Positions 1 through 13,600 of a stretch of 64,000 bases of DNA are shown here, one piece after another. Each line of letters starts with the position of its first letter. Position 1 is the first letter of the stretch. The stretch covers positions 866,001-930,000 of the forward strand of contig CALYLW010000136.1 in assembly GCA_944989445.1 (NCBI GenBank), given 5' to 3'. Below the pieces are notes generated by a model. It did not search any database and had not been told where the DNA came from. It saw only the letters and a list, made by a program, of their open reading frames with translations. This stretch comes from Ampullaceana balthica. Its lineage: Eukaryota > Mollusca > Gastropoda > Lymnaeidae. The position numbers and the translations under genes are program-made.

Positions 1-3000
1 TTCAACTATAAGACAATGCACCTCTAAGCACTCCAGTAGTTCAACTATAACACCATGCACCTCTAAGCACTCCAGTAGTTCAACTATAACACCATGCACC
101 TCTAAGCACTCCAGTAGTTCAACTATAACACCATGCACCTCTAAGCCCTCCAGTAGTTCAACTATAACACCATGCACCTCTAAGCACTCCAGTAGTTCAA
201 CTATAACACCATGCACCTCTAAGCACTCCAGTAGTTCAACTATAACACCATGCACCTCTAAGCCCTCCTCCAGTAGTTCAACTATAACACCATGCACCTC
301 TAAGCCTTCCAGTAGTTCAACTATAACACCATGCACCTCTAAGCACTCCATTAGTTCAACTATAACACCATGCACCTCTAAGCCCTCCAGTAGTTCAACT
401 ATAACACCATGCACCTCTAAGCCCTCCAAAAGTTCAACTATAACACCATGCACCTCTAAGCCTTCCAGTAGTTCAACTATAACACCATGCACCTCTAAGC
501 ACTCCAGTAGTTCAACTATAACACCATGCACCTCTAAGCCCTCCAGTAGTTCAACTATAACACCATGCACCTCTAAGCCTTCCAGTAGTTCAACTATAAC
601 ACCATGCACCTCTAAGCACTCCAGTAGTTCAACTATAACACCATGCACCTCTAAGCCCTCCAGTAGTTCAACTATAACACCATGCACCTCTAAGCCCTCC
701 AGTAGTTCAACTATAAAACCATGCACCTCTAAGCCCTCCAAAAGTTCAACTATAACACCATGCACCTCTAAGCCTTCCAGTAGTTCAACTATAACACCAT
801 GTACCTCTAAGCCCTCCAGTAGTTCAACTATAACACCATGCACCTCTAAGCCCTCCAGTAGTTCAACTATAACACCATGCACCTCTAAGCCTTCCAGTAG
901 TTCAACTTTAACACCATGCACCTCTAAGCCTTCCAGTAGTTCAACTATAACACCATGCACCTCTAAGCCTTCCAGTAGTTCAACTATAACACCATGCACC
1001 TCTAAGCCCTCCAGTAGTTCAACTATAACACAATGCACCTCTAAGCTCTCCAGTAGTTCAACTATAACACCATGCACCTCTAAGCCCTCCAGTAGTTCAA
1101 CTATAACACCATGCACCTCTAAGCACTCCAGTAGTTCAACTATAACACCATGCACCTCTAAGCCTTCCAGTAGTTCAACTATAAAACCATGCACCTCTAA
1201 GCACTCCAGTAGTTCAACTATAACACCATGCACCTCTAAGCTCTCCAGTAGTTCAACTATAACACCATGCACCTCTAAGCCCTCCAGTAGTTCAACTATA
1301 ACACCATGCACCTCTAAGCCCTCCAGTAGTTCAACGATAACACCATGCACCTCTAAGCACTCCAGTAGTTCAACTATAACACCATGCACCTCTAAGCCTT
1401 CCAGTAGTTCAACTATAACACCATGCACCTCTAAGCCTTCCAGTAGTTCAACTATAACACCATGCACCTCTAAGCACTCCAGTAGTTCAACTATAACACC
1501 ATGCACCTCTAAGCACTCCAGTAGTTCAACTATAACACCATGCACCTCTAAGCCCTCCAGTAGTTCAACTATAACACCATGCACCTCTAAGCCTTCCAGT
1601 AGTTCAACTATAACACCATGCACCTCTAAGCACTCCAGTAGTTCAACTATAACACCATGCACCTCTAAGCACTCCAGTAGTTCAACTATAACACCATGCA
1701 CCTCTAAGCCTTCCAGTAGTTCAACTATAACACCATGCACCTCTAAGCACTCCATTAGTTCAACTATAACACCATGCACCTCTAAGCCCTCCAGTAGTTC
1801 AACTATAAAACCATGCACCTCTAAGCACTCCAGTAGTTCAACTATAACACCATGCACCTCTAAGCACTCCAGTAGTTCAACTATAACACCATGCACCTCT
1901 AAGCACTCCAGTAGTTCAACTATAACACCATGCACCTCTAAGCCCTCCAGTAGTTCAACTATAAGACCATGCACCTCTAAGCACTCCAGTAGTTCAACTA
2001 TAACACCATGCACCTCTAAGCACTCCAGTAGTTCAACTATAACACCATGCACCTCTAAGCACTCCAGTAGTTCAACTATAACACCATGCACCTCTAAGCC
2101 CTCCTCCAGTAGTTCAACTATAACACCATGCACCTCTAAGCCTTCCAGTAGTTCAACTATAACACCATGCACCTCTAAGCACTCCAGTAGTTCAACTATA
2201 ACACCATGCACCTCTAAGCCTTCCAGTAGTTCAACTATAACACCATGCACCTCTAAGCACTCCATTAGTTCAACTATAACACCATGCACCTCTAAGCCCT
2301 CCAGTAGTTCAACTATAACACCATGCACCTCTAAGCCCTCCAAAAGTTCAACTATAACACCATGCACCTCTAAGCCTTCCAGTAGTTCAACTATAACACC
2401 ATGCACCTCTAAGCACTCCAGTAGTTCAACTATAACACCATGCACCTCTAAGCCTTCCAGTAGTTCAACTATAACACCATGCACCTCTAAGCACTCCAGT
2501 AGTTCAACTATAACACCATGCACCTCTAAGCCCTCCAGTAGTTCAACTATAACACCATGCACCTCTAAGCCCTCCAGTAGTTCAACTATAACACCATGCA
2601 CCTCTAAGCCCTCCAATAGTTCAACTATAACACCATGCACCTCTAAGCCTTCCAGTAGTTCAACTATAACACCATGCACCTCTAAGCCCTCCAGTAGTTC
2701 AACTATAACACCATGCACCTCTAAGCCCTCCAGTAGTTCAACTATAACACCATGCACCTCTAAGCCTTCCAGTAGTTCAACTATAACACCATGCACCTCT
2801 AAGCCTTCCAGTAGTTCAACTATAACACCATGCACCTCTAAGCCTTCCAGTAGTTCAACTATAACACCATGCACCTCTAAGCCCTCCAGTAGTTCAACTA
2901 TAACACCATGCACCTCTAAGCTCTCCAGTAGTTCAACTATAACACCATGCACCTCTAAGCCCTCCAGTAGTTCAACTATAACACCATGCACCTCTAAGCA

Positions 3001-6000
3001 CTCCAGTAGTTCAACTATAACACCATGCACCTCTAAGCACTCCAGTAGTTCAACTATAAACACCATGCACCTCTAAGCACTCCAGTAGTTCAACTATAAC
3101 ACCATGCACCTCTAAGCCCTCCAGTAGTTCAACTATAACACCATGCACCTCTAAGCACTCCAGTAGTTCAACTATAACACCATGCACCTCTAAGCACTCC
3201 AGTAGTTCAACTATAACACCATGCACCTCTAAGCCCTCCTCCAGTAGTTCAACTATAACACCATGCACCTCTAAGCCCTCCAGTAGTTCAACTATAACAC
3301 CATGCACCTCTAAGCTCTCCAGTAGTTCAACTATAACACCATGCACCTCTAAGCCCTCCAGTAGTTCAACTATAACACCATGCACCTCTAAGCTCTCCAG
3401 TAGTTCAACTATAACACCATGCACCACTAAGCCCTCCTCCAGTAGTTCAACTATAACACCATGCACCTCTAAGCACTCCAGTAGTTCAACTATAACACCA
3501 TGCACCTCTAAGCACTCCAGTAGTTCAACTATAACAGCATGCACCTCTAAGCCTTCCAGTAGTTCAACTATAAAACCATGCACCTCTAAGCACTCCAGTA
3601 GTTCAACTATAACACCATGCACCTCTAAGCCTTCCAGTAGTTCAACTATAAAACCATGCACCTCTAAGCACTCCAGTAGTTCAACTATAACACCATGCAC
3701 CTCTAAGCACTCCAGTAGTTCAACTATAAAACCATGCACCTCTAAGCACTCCAGTAGTTCAACTATAACACCATGTACCTCTAAGCACTCCAGTAGTTCA
3801 ACTATAATACCATGCACCTCTAAGCACTCCAGTAGTTCAACTATAACACCATGCACCTCTAAGCACTCCAGTAGTTCAACTATAACACCATGCACCTCTA
3901 AGCCCTCTCCAATAGTTCAACTATAACACCATGCACCTCTAAGCCCTCCAGTAGTTCAACTATAACACCATGCACCTCTAAGCTCTCCAGTAGTTCAACT
4001 ATAACACCATGCACCTCTAAGCCCTCCAGTAGTTCAACTATAACACCATGCACCTCTAAGCACTCCAGTAGTTCAACTATAACACCATGCACCTCTAAGC
4101 CTTCCAGTAGTTCAACTATAAAACCATGCACCTCTAAGCACTCCAGTAGTTCAACTATAACACCATGCACCTCTAAGCTCTCCAGTAGTTCAACTATAAC
4201 ACCATGCACCTCTAAGCCCTCCAGTAGTTCAACTATAACACCATGCACCTCTAAGCCCTCCAGTAGTTCAACTATAACACCATGCACCTCTAAGCACTCC
4301 AGTAGTTCAACTATAACACCATGCACCTCTAAGCCCTCCTCCAGTAGTTCAACTATAACACCATGCACCTCTAAGCCTTCCAGTAGTTCAACTATAACAC
4401 CATGCACCTCTAAGCACTCCAGTAGTTCAACTATAACACCATGCACCTCTAAGCACTCCAGTAGTTCAACTATAACACCATGCACCTCTAAGCACTCCAG
4501 TAGTTCAACTATAACACCATGCACCTCTAAGCCCTCCTCCAGTAGTTCAACTATAACACCATGCACCTCTAAGCCTTCCAGTAGTTCAACTATAACACCA
4601 TGCACCTCTAAGCACTCCAGTAGTTCAACTATAACACCATGCACCTCTAAGCCTTCCAGTAGTTCAACTATAACACCATGCACCTCTAAGCACTCCATTA
4701 GTTCAACTATAACACCATGCACCTCTAAGCCCTCCAGTAGTTCAACTATAAGACCATGCACCTCTAAGCACTCCAGTAGTTCAACTATAACACCATGCAC
4801 CTCTAAGCACTCCAGTAGTTCAACTATAACACCATGCACCTCTAAGCACTCCAGTAGTTCAACTATAACACCATGCACCTCTAAGCCCTCCAGTAGTTCA
4901 ACTATAACACCATGCACCTCTAAGCACTCCAGTAGTTCAACTATAACACCATGCACCTCTAAGCACTCCAGTAGTTCAACTATAACACCATGCACCTCTA
5001 AGCACTCCAGTAGTTCAACTATAACACCATGCACCTCTAAGCCCTCTCCAGTAGTTCAACTATAACACCATGCACCTCTAAGCCTTCCAGTAGTTCAACT
5101 ATAACACCATGCACCTCTAAGCAATCCAGTAGTTCAACTATAACACCATGCACCTCTAAGCCTTCCAGTAGTTCAACTATAACACCATGCACCTCTAAGC
5201 ACTCCATTAGTTCAACTATAACACCATGCACCTCTAAGCCCTCCAGTAGTTCAACTATAACACCATGCACCTCTAAGCCCTCCAAAAGTTCAACTATAAC
5301 ACCATGCACCTCTAAGCCTTCCAGTAGTTCAACTATAACACCATGCACCTCTAAGCACTCCAGTAGTTCAACTATAACACCATGCACCTCTAAGCCCTCC
5401 AGTAGTTCAACTATAACACCATGCACCTCTAAGCCTTCCAGTAGTTCAACTATAACACCATGCACCTCTAAGCACTCCAGTAGTTCAACTATAACACCAT
5501 GCACCTCTAAGCCCTCCAGTAGTTCAACTATAACACCATGCACCTCTAAGCCCTCCAGTAGTTCAACTATAAAACCATGCACCTCTAAGCCCTCCAGTAG
5601 TTCAACTATAACACCATGCACCTCTAAGCCTTCCAGTAGTTCAACTATAACACCATGTACCTCTAAGCCCTCCAGTAGTTCAACTATAACACCATGCACC
5701 TCTAAGCCCTCCAGTAGTTCAACTATAACACCATGCACCTCTAAGCCTTCCAGTAGTTCAACTATAACACCATGCACCTCTAAGCCTTCCAGTAGTTCAA
5801 CTATAACACCATGCACCTCTAAGCCTTCCAGTAGTTCAACTATAACACCATGCACCTCTAAGCCTTCCAGTAGTTCAACTTTAACACCATGCACCTCTAA
5901 GCCTTCCAGTAGTTCAACTATAACACCATGCACCTCTAAGCCCTCCAGTAGTTCAACTATAACACCATGCACCTCTAAGCCCTCCAGTAGTTCAACTATA

Positions 6001-6138
6001 ACACCATGCACCTCTAAGCCCTCCAGTAGTTCAACTATAACACCATGCACCTCTAAGCCCTCCAGTAGTTCAACTATAACACCATGCATCTCTAAGCCTT
6101 CCAGTAGTTCAACTATAACACCATGCATCTCTAAGCCC
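1..6138. repeat. 39-bp minisatellite, about 157 units
   Basis: One uninterrupted tandem array that enters from the left edge of the window. The unit reads (plus strand) AACACCATGCACCTCTAAGC, then a variable ACTCC / CCTCC / CTTCC / TCTCC block, then AGTAGTTCAACTAT. Rare variants include ATTAG or AAAAG for AGTAG, TAAAACC for TAACACC, and a 3-bp insertion (CTCCTCC). Because 39 is a multiple of three, the minus strand stays open for long runs of a 13-residue repeat (core HGVIVELLE). These apparent proteins break wherever a unit carries a 1- or 2-bp indel (near 3050, 3905, 5045), so I do not call them genes. The array ends at CTCTGTTATACAATC near 6138. Confidence 0.97.
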
Positions 6139-7512
6139 TCTGTTATACAATCTTTAACTAAACTTATTTATCAGCAATGGATTAGTGTCCAATAATAGTA
6201 TCGATAGCAAAAATAGGAATTCTTCTCACATGGAATTTCTCTGACAAATGGACTTCAAAAGATGTAAATAAAGAAAATTACTGGAGCTTTGCGACTAGTT
6301 GACCAGACACTAAATTTTTCCTTCAGATAACATACTTTGGATTTAACAGATTTATAAGTGTGTATTAACTACGGCTAAGGTCAAAGTAAATACAGTGCAC
6401 AAAAATCGATGCTATCAGATGCTTTATGCTATGATTGTTGTCAAAAGTCACATAGCAATGATGCTGACAATATGTAATTTGACAATAGCACAACATGAAT
6501 ATAACACATTCAAATACCCATGATAGATATCAATCGAAATTCTTCCCACCACATTTTTACATAGTTTTTACATTGTGCCCAAGAGCAGTGATAATAAATT
6601 ACTGTATATACTCATCTATAAGTCGATTTTGTCCTAGGTGGATTTTTGACCAACAATTAAGAAATATGCTATGACCTGTAGATAAGTCGAGGGTAAAACT
6701 TGGGCTTTGAAAGTCTGTGATTTGTATAATTTAGTTCCTGGAACACTCAAAAAGCTACAGCCCTTACTTCTCTGCATCAGCAGTGCACATGCCCATCATC
6801 AAAGCTATTAGTTGAACTGCCCTGAACATAATTTTCTTTCTAATCTTAATGATTATGATGAAAGAGGTCATTAATTGACACTAACTACAGAGAATTCCCT
6901 ACCAAGCAAGAGGTGCTCTTGTCAACACAAGCATATGTACATATGTATGTCAATGACAAGGCACAGAGGCAAAAGCAAATTAATGGGAGGAATTATTATT
7001 TTAATCATTCAAGTTTCAAAGTATTAATTATTTCTATCTTCTTTCTTTGGCAATATAAAGGTTCTGAAGTAGATTTCCTTTGCTAATTTTCATACAGAGT
7101 TTGTGTCTAAACATCTTCACTGTGATGTTAAATTTTCTTTAAAAAATTAACTTTGACGTAAGATGGAAATGTCTTGTAAGCTTCTATCATTATAAGAAGT
7201 GATAAGCCAATTGTAGAGTTGTTTTTTTGTGTGTGAAAGGGTTGGAAAAAAAGTTTTTGCACAATGTCTAGTAACACCAATATTTTTACACTCAACTTAA
7301 CTTCTACACAAATAAATCAGCTAACTAATGCACACATAAATTGTTAAAAACTGAGTCTAAAAGACTTAACACAAAAGCAGAATTAGAGCAAGTTTGAAAA
7401 AAACTGAATGCTAAGAGATGGTGCACACTGAAAGAGATGAGAAAGATTTTGTTGAAGCAAGAATAACAAAGCAAACGAGTTTAAACAATAAACTTAAATT
7501 TGTAAAAAAAAA
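6139..7512. other. AT-rich DNA without a recognised gene
   Basis: Between the 39-bp array and the last visible TRPV exon. I searched the minus strand for an S6-like exon (a NMLIAMMG-type motif) and found none with plausible splice sites. Around 6601-6700 there is a motif resembling the ends of dispersed DNA transposons (TATACTCATCTATAAGTCGA, with a partial inverted partner near 6682), which I cannot assign to a family. If the TRPV gene is intact this stretch is intronic. Confidence 0.5.
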
Positions 7513-7682
7513 TCAACTGTTCTTTTGTTGGCCTACTTTAGCAAGGCCAGGGGCAGGTGTTAACTCAAAAGTGCTGTAGAAATCGGCAAACTGTCCAAGG
7601 GACATAACAATCATTGCCATGATGGCATCCTCGGGGCTCCTGAATGCACTGTCTGGAATTCCCTTATTCAACAGAAACATGG
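7513..7682 (-). CDS. TRPV exon 13 (pore helix), last visible exon
   Basis: Acceptor TATTTCAG. It encodes [20 protein letters not shown], then [20 protein letters not shown], matching the turret and pore helix of Nanchung-type channels. The best donor is AAA|GTAGGC at 7537. Beyond it the frame runs eight more codons to TGA at 7513. Family members continue here into S6 and a long cytoplasmic tail, so I take the donor as the normal exon end and the TGA as intronic. Confidence 0.8.
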
Positions 7683-10600
7683 CTGAAATACATGAGAATT
7701 TTAAAAAAACCGGGAAAGACGCATGCTTGAGAAATGAAGTCCAAAATGCTTTTGGTATATATGCATTTAGAAGCAAAAGAAAATGTTTTAGCTCATGTCA
7801 GAGTCAAAGACAGTCAAGACAAAGAAAACTATTAATGAATATCCTATATATTATGAAAGTGCTGAAGTAAATTTGTGATTGCTAAATCAAAAAAAAATTG
7901 TAAAACTAAATTATTAATCCTCTCATGCAGAACACATTTGTAAATAACATGGGGGCATATTTCTTGTCGCACTACTCCAGGTTTAAGGACCCATACGACT
8001 AACGTCACTTAAGACTAAACATCCTTCTAGCCTGATGGTTGTTCTCATAACTCGATTTTACTTTGCATTGAATTACATTAGTTCCCTGGATTTTTAAATT
8101 TTGTTTACTTCAAAGATACTAAATATCATTGTGGATTTTATTTAAAAAATTATTAAGCTGTTAAATGGCTTGAAAATAGTTTTAATCTATGGAGAAAAAA
8201 AAAGTAATATTATTGAACAATTGATCCAATATTAAGTATTTTTATTGTCAATATTAAAATACTTAATAGTATTTCTGATATGTCAAATTAGCAAATCAAG
8301 GGAGATTACCTTGAGAGAATCCAATGATGAAAACCACATAGATGATAAAGAACTGAAACAAGTCTTTACGGATCATGTTGTAAATCATGACGACTGATGG
8401 CCCAACGATACGGAAACCACTGAGAAGAAGGTTTTTACAATTTGAGGCACAGATGTTATTAAAGTTCCGTAATTAAAGAGAGGAATGTATACTAATAAAA
8501 ATAACATCATTAATTAATCACATATAAAATATAACAGTCAAACAAATTACAATTTTTAAAAAAAATCTACGATAAGAAAATTTGAATGTTTACAGTTTCT
8601 CACCGACAAAAGAAGAGGAAGTAAGGTGATGTGCAAAGCACAGCCAAAACTCCAATGATATCCTCAAACTGGTGGGCACAGGCAGCTCTGCCAGGCAGCA
8701 TGATGATGACAAAAATACAAGACATCAGGAACAAAGTTTTAGCTGGGGCCCCAGTCTAAAAAAACAAAACAAAAAGAAAATTATTTATTTTAAATCCCTA
8801 TAAACCAAACTTGTGTACAAAATAAATAATAGTATTTACTTGCAGTTGATCATTCAAGTTGAAGTGTGAAGGAGTTTTGAAGTTATTTGATCTAGTAACC
8901 AATTATCATTTATATATATTTTGTTGTTTGATCCACCAGTATGTTATGTGTGTAAGATAGCAGCAGGTTTCATAAGCTTTCTGCGAATTACATGTTTTTT
9001 GTGTGGGTACATTCCATGACCAATCCGAGGAACTACACATTTAAAAAAATTTATTTAAGAACATAACTACATGTTTTATTTATTATTGACATATATGTCA
9101 TGACCTACAAGTACTTTCAGATTTATTTTTGTGTGAAGATGTCATGACCTACCAGTGTAGAGAAAAAAACCTTGAATCCCTGATGATAGATCTCCTTCAT
9201 GGCCAAGAATATGTAAATTATGGCAGAGATTAACACAATCACTTCTAGAACCATTCGGACCTGGGATGAGATAATAAACTATTGTGTTTAAGAGTTAATT
9301 TTACAAGAAGAATATCAATAATTTATCATTTGCTCTAAAAAAAAAGGTGCATTACACACACAACAAAAAAATAAATTATTATTTTTAAAAAATATATATT
9401 TTGGAATTGTATTTTGTCTTATATTATATAATGTATTGTTTATAAATATTTTCCCTTGGGCTTGCACTCAACTTACAATGTCCTCTGTCCTAAATGGTAT
9501 CAGCAGATAACAGGGATCATCATATCTATTGGACTCTGAGTTGTTACAATAGTTAAGAGGATCAGTTGTGTTCTTAGTAGACAGGCAGGGGTTATCACCG
9601 GGACGGAGGGCGAATGCCGTGACAAAACACAGAAAATAACATATGAACAGGATGAATCGCCTGTAGAATCTGTGAACGTGGATTTGAGGAACGACCTTTA
9701 GTGAAGGTTTGGATTGGCTATTGATGTAATTTGCAAATTATTACTAAGACTTAATATTTTAATGAAATGTTTTCTTTGCTCTTCATCTCTTTAACATTTT
9801 TCACAAAGAAACATTAACACCAAAGTAGATAGCTCAATAAGTTCATTTAAACTAAAACAAAACATAGTCATTGACTTTGGCTCTGTTGCACTGCTAATAA
9901 TTTAATGTTTTAGTAACCAAATTCCCTTCTTGGAGAAATGCCATTAAAAAATGTGATAAAATCAAGAATTTAAAAGAAATCCTCTTGATTGCAAGCATGC
10001 ATATGTAAGTCACTATGGAAACAATGATGTAATACTTGTTAATTTTGTAGTACTAATATCCAGATTCCTTATGTACCTGAAAGCCACAAAAGTTCTCCAC
10101 TTTTCCTGTAGGAGTTTTACAATTAAGCCATCCATCATATCCAGGTGACCCTCTAGGTTCTAAAATATGAAGATTACAATTGTTCAAGGCCACCAGAATA
10201 GTTTTCATTTACCCTGAGTTCTCTTGCTTATCTATAACAGAACTTAACGTATTACTAGAATATCTGTTACTATTACTATTCTTGAAGGTTCTTTGTAAGT
10301 GAATTTGCTTGTCTTTAAAAAAATAATAAAAAAATAAAATTAACTGAACAAAAATGATCATAGAAATTTTTCTCAATTGGAACAAAAAAAATTACACTAA
10401 AATTTTAAAACAGGAAATACCCCTTTAACAATCAGATGAAGAGCAGAATCCATATTTATTTCTCCAGTACTGGATATTGTATCCACATCAGTCAAGGGAT
10501 ATCCAGCAGAGGTAACATTGCCATAAAGCCAGTAAACTTCTCTAACAATTTCCAAAATATGTTCATACATCTGCAACATAGTAATACATTAACATCTAAT

Positions 10601-13600
10601 ATTTATATCTTCTACTAACTCACACAACTAATTTATAGTAAAGGCATTAAATTTGATCAGATAAAATAGAAAAAAAAATGCTTTATGACGTACACAACAA
10701 TCAGAGCATTTATATTTTAAATAAATTTAATATTTACTATTTTTAATAATTTATTCTGTACATTCAATTATCAAACTAAGGACCAAAGGGAAAGGAATAT
10801 ATATATATATATATAAATATCATTTCTATGTTACTTGAGTAACTTACATCTTTTCTTGCTAATTTTGCAGCCATAGTAAGTGGGGTTAAATTCTGTCTGT
10901 TCTTTATATCCAATCGAGCTCCTTGGCTATGAAGTAAGTCAAACATCGGCTGAAAAAATGTGTTTTTTAAACTTAAGTTCACTCGTAAAAATACAAGCCC
11001 TGACATACAAAACCTGCATTGACATTCAATAAATGGTACAAGTCAATAAAATTCAAAAATGTGCTCATAAAATAAGTGAGTGTAGAAATTACTTAGATAT
11101 ATTCTAGTGCTCGTAATGTCAATTGAAATCATTGTGATAGTGTTCTTTATCCATTATTTTATAGTTTGAACATTTTTTTGCAGTGAATCATTCTTTATAA
11201 ACTGGTTTAAAAACGTACCATATTGTCATAAATGACCAACATATGCAGGACTGTGTTACCATTCATATCCTGCAGGTTTGGATTGGCTCCTTTAGCCAGC
11301 AATAATCTTACACATTCCTCTTGATTGAGACAGGCAGCAAAACTCAGAGGATAATCTCCCCAGTAGACATTGCTGTGACGGCATCATAAATACGCAATTA
11401 ACATAATAATCAATATACATAATTTGCAATGTATGTCACGTCTGTCTCTCCGTGACGCTACTAATTTTAGAAAGCAGTGCACCAAATTACTGCACCAAAA
11501 ATAACTCTTTTCAAACGTTCCGCATAAAATTGTTCAATATGAAAATAAATGAATAAAATAAAAATAAATGAAAGTTCTGTATTACATTATTTGTTATTCT
11601 GATGTGTATTTATTTTGAAAACTTCCCTCATTTTTGAAGGTTGATACACTAGTTTTATAACGTAATTTTAAGTTAGCAGAATCTTTACAAATAAATTTTT
11701 TAAAGCTGCGTTGATGACAATATGTATCTTTCTGATCTGATAGATAAGAAGACAGATGTAACACTATCACACTACTGGAACGTGATTCATTGAAGACATA
11801 GGAATAATGATGCCAACGTATCAAGTCACATCAGGATGAGCCTTGAATCTACATAGATATATTTCATCATATACAGTTTGACAGCTGCATCCCTTTCATG
11901 CTGGAGTTTGTTCCCCATAAGAAGCCTGGACAATGAAAACCTTTAACAATATTCCGATTTAACTGAAATTGGAAGTCTTCTAAGAAAAAAAACAACTTTA
12001 AGTTCAAAGCCGAAATCCTTAAGGCCATAAGACTTTAAGTCAATGAAAGTTCTTACAACTCCTGTCATGCTACTGGTGTAAATGATAGTGTTGAAGAATC
12101 GCACACCATACCAGGGTTTGCATTTAGAGGAGGAAAGTGTGGAGTTTCAGTCTGTTGGGTGAAGTAGAGAGAGCCTGTGAAATGAACTTTGTCTCAATTG
12201 TTTCTATTTGTTATGGCAGCATCCAAGTGTTGGCAGCTTAACTATGAGTTACCAAAAGCCAATGTCAAGGATGTCCCTCAATAAAGAATTGGGATCAGTT
12301 AGCCAGAATGACAAAGAGCTGATTGAAACTTTAATACAATGCTTATGATAGTTTTAAAAAAAAATTTGCATTGAAATATTAACACCTTACCCTTCATAAT
12401 TAGTTTCAGTGCAAACATTAACCCATTCATGATCCAATGAATCTGTTCTTGAACCCTTTTGGTCATCTGGTGTGAAGAAATTCCCACAAACTCGAGCCTC
12501 AAAATCAACACCCTTGTCTAAAAGAAATTTGACCATGGCAGGGTCCTCATTCACAATTGCAATGTGCAGGATGTTCTCCCCTGTTAAAGTGAACTGTAAT
12601 TATACTCTCTAAATCACATGTACAATCTTGCATAGAAATACTTGCTACAATTAAGTCTTGAATAAATAGTTTTAGTTCAGCCATTGTGTTGAGTATTGGA
12701 AAAATGAAGATTATTGCTTCAGATTGTTGCTGCAATGATTTAGAGTGTATCACTCCTGGTATAATAAACAGATATTTAATTTATATATAGGCCATTGTAA
12801 TCAAATTTACTTTGACATGAAAAGTTCATAAAAATGCACCATAATAAACTGACTATATGTAATTAGTACTGTTGTTTTTACTTTTAAAGTTTTAAAAAAT
12901 TCAATCAAAAGTTAATATTTTAAAATGTATTATTAAATCTTAAAAGTAGTTTCAGAAGAAATAATATTTATTACCATAGTATTCTTCTCCAACATAAATA
13001 TCATTTATCATTTTTGGAAAAAACATGAGTAGCCTCTTTGCTAGATCAGCATGAATTTGTGTTGCGCTGAGTAGGCAGAGGTGAAGAATGGTCTCCCCCA
13101 CTGTACCTCTCTTGTCTAAATCCCAGCATTGGAAACGAGATTTATGATCTGAAATATTCAAAGAATGTCTGACTGGCAACATTTAGTGTGGCAAAACACA
13201 TTGCAGCGTGCAGTAATAATATAACACATGCATCTAATAAAAATACTTTTCTAATTACAAAGACACAACAATAGGAAATTAAAGTACTAATCAAAAGTAA
13301 ATTGATAATGTAGAATATAACAGATCCATCATTTTTTAGCAATAATTTTTTTCACTCCTATAAAAATAAACAGAGAAACAAAAGAAGTTTAAGCCCCACC
13401 TAAAAAGAAATGTTCATATAAAAAATGTTTTAAGAATTACAACACCTTGTTTTGATAAAATGCCATCAATTTGATCATGCTCTATCTGCATGATGTTGTC
13501 TATTCTCGCCTGATCTTGGGCTGATTTCTGTTTGTTTTTGCTTGCCTTGATGCCACTCTTTTGCCTATCTTTATTTCTGATTTTGACAAGGTCAACAATG

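Noticed and set aside
3050..6128. Three long minus-strand open frames of a 13-residue repeat
   Set aside because: They are produced by the 39-bp period and end exactly at units with 1-2-bp indels; no non-repeat sequence, signal peptide or promoter accompanies them.
1..6138. CRISPR-like array
   Set aside because: Units are contiguous without unique spacers, and the window is eukaryotic.
6770..6840. A possible TRPV S6 exon (minus strand reading QLIALMMGMCT)
   Set aside because: The resemblance to NLLIAMMG is short, no hydrophobic helix precedes it, and no phased acceptor was found.
11830..11935. An extra TRPV exon in intron 4 (minus strand [20 protein letters not shown])
   Set aside because: Exons 4 and 5 already join in phase with conserved sequence across the junction; this segment has no convincing splice sites.
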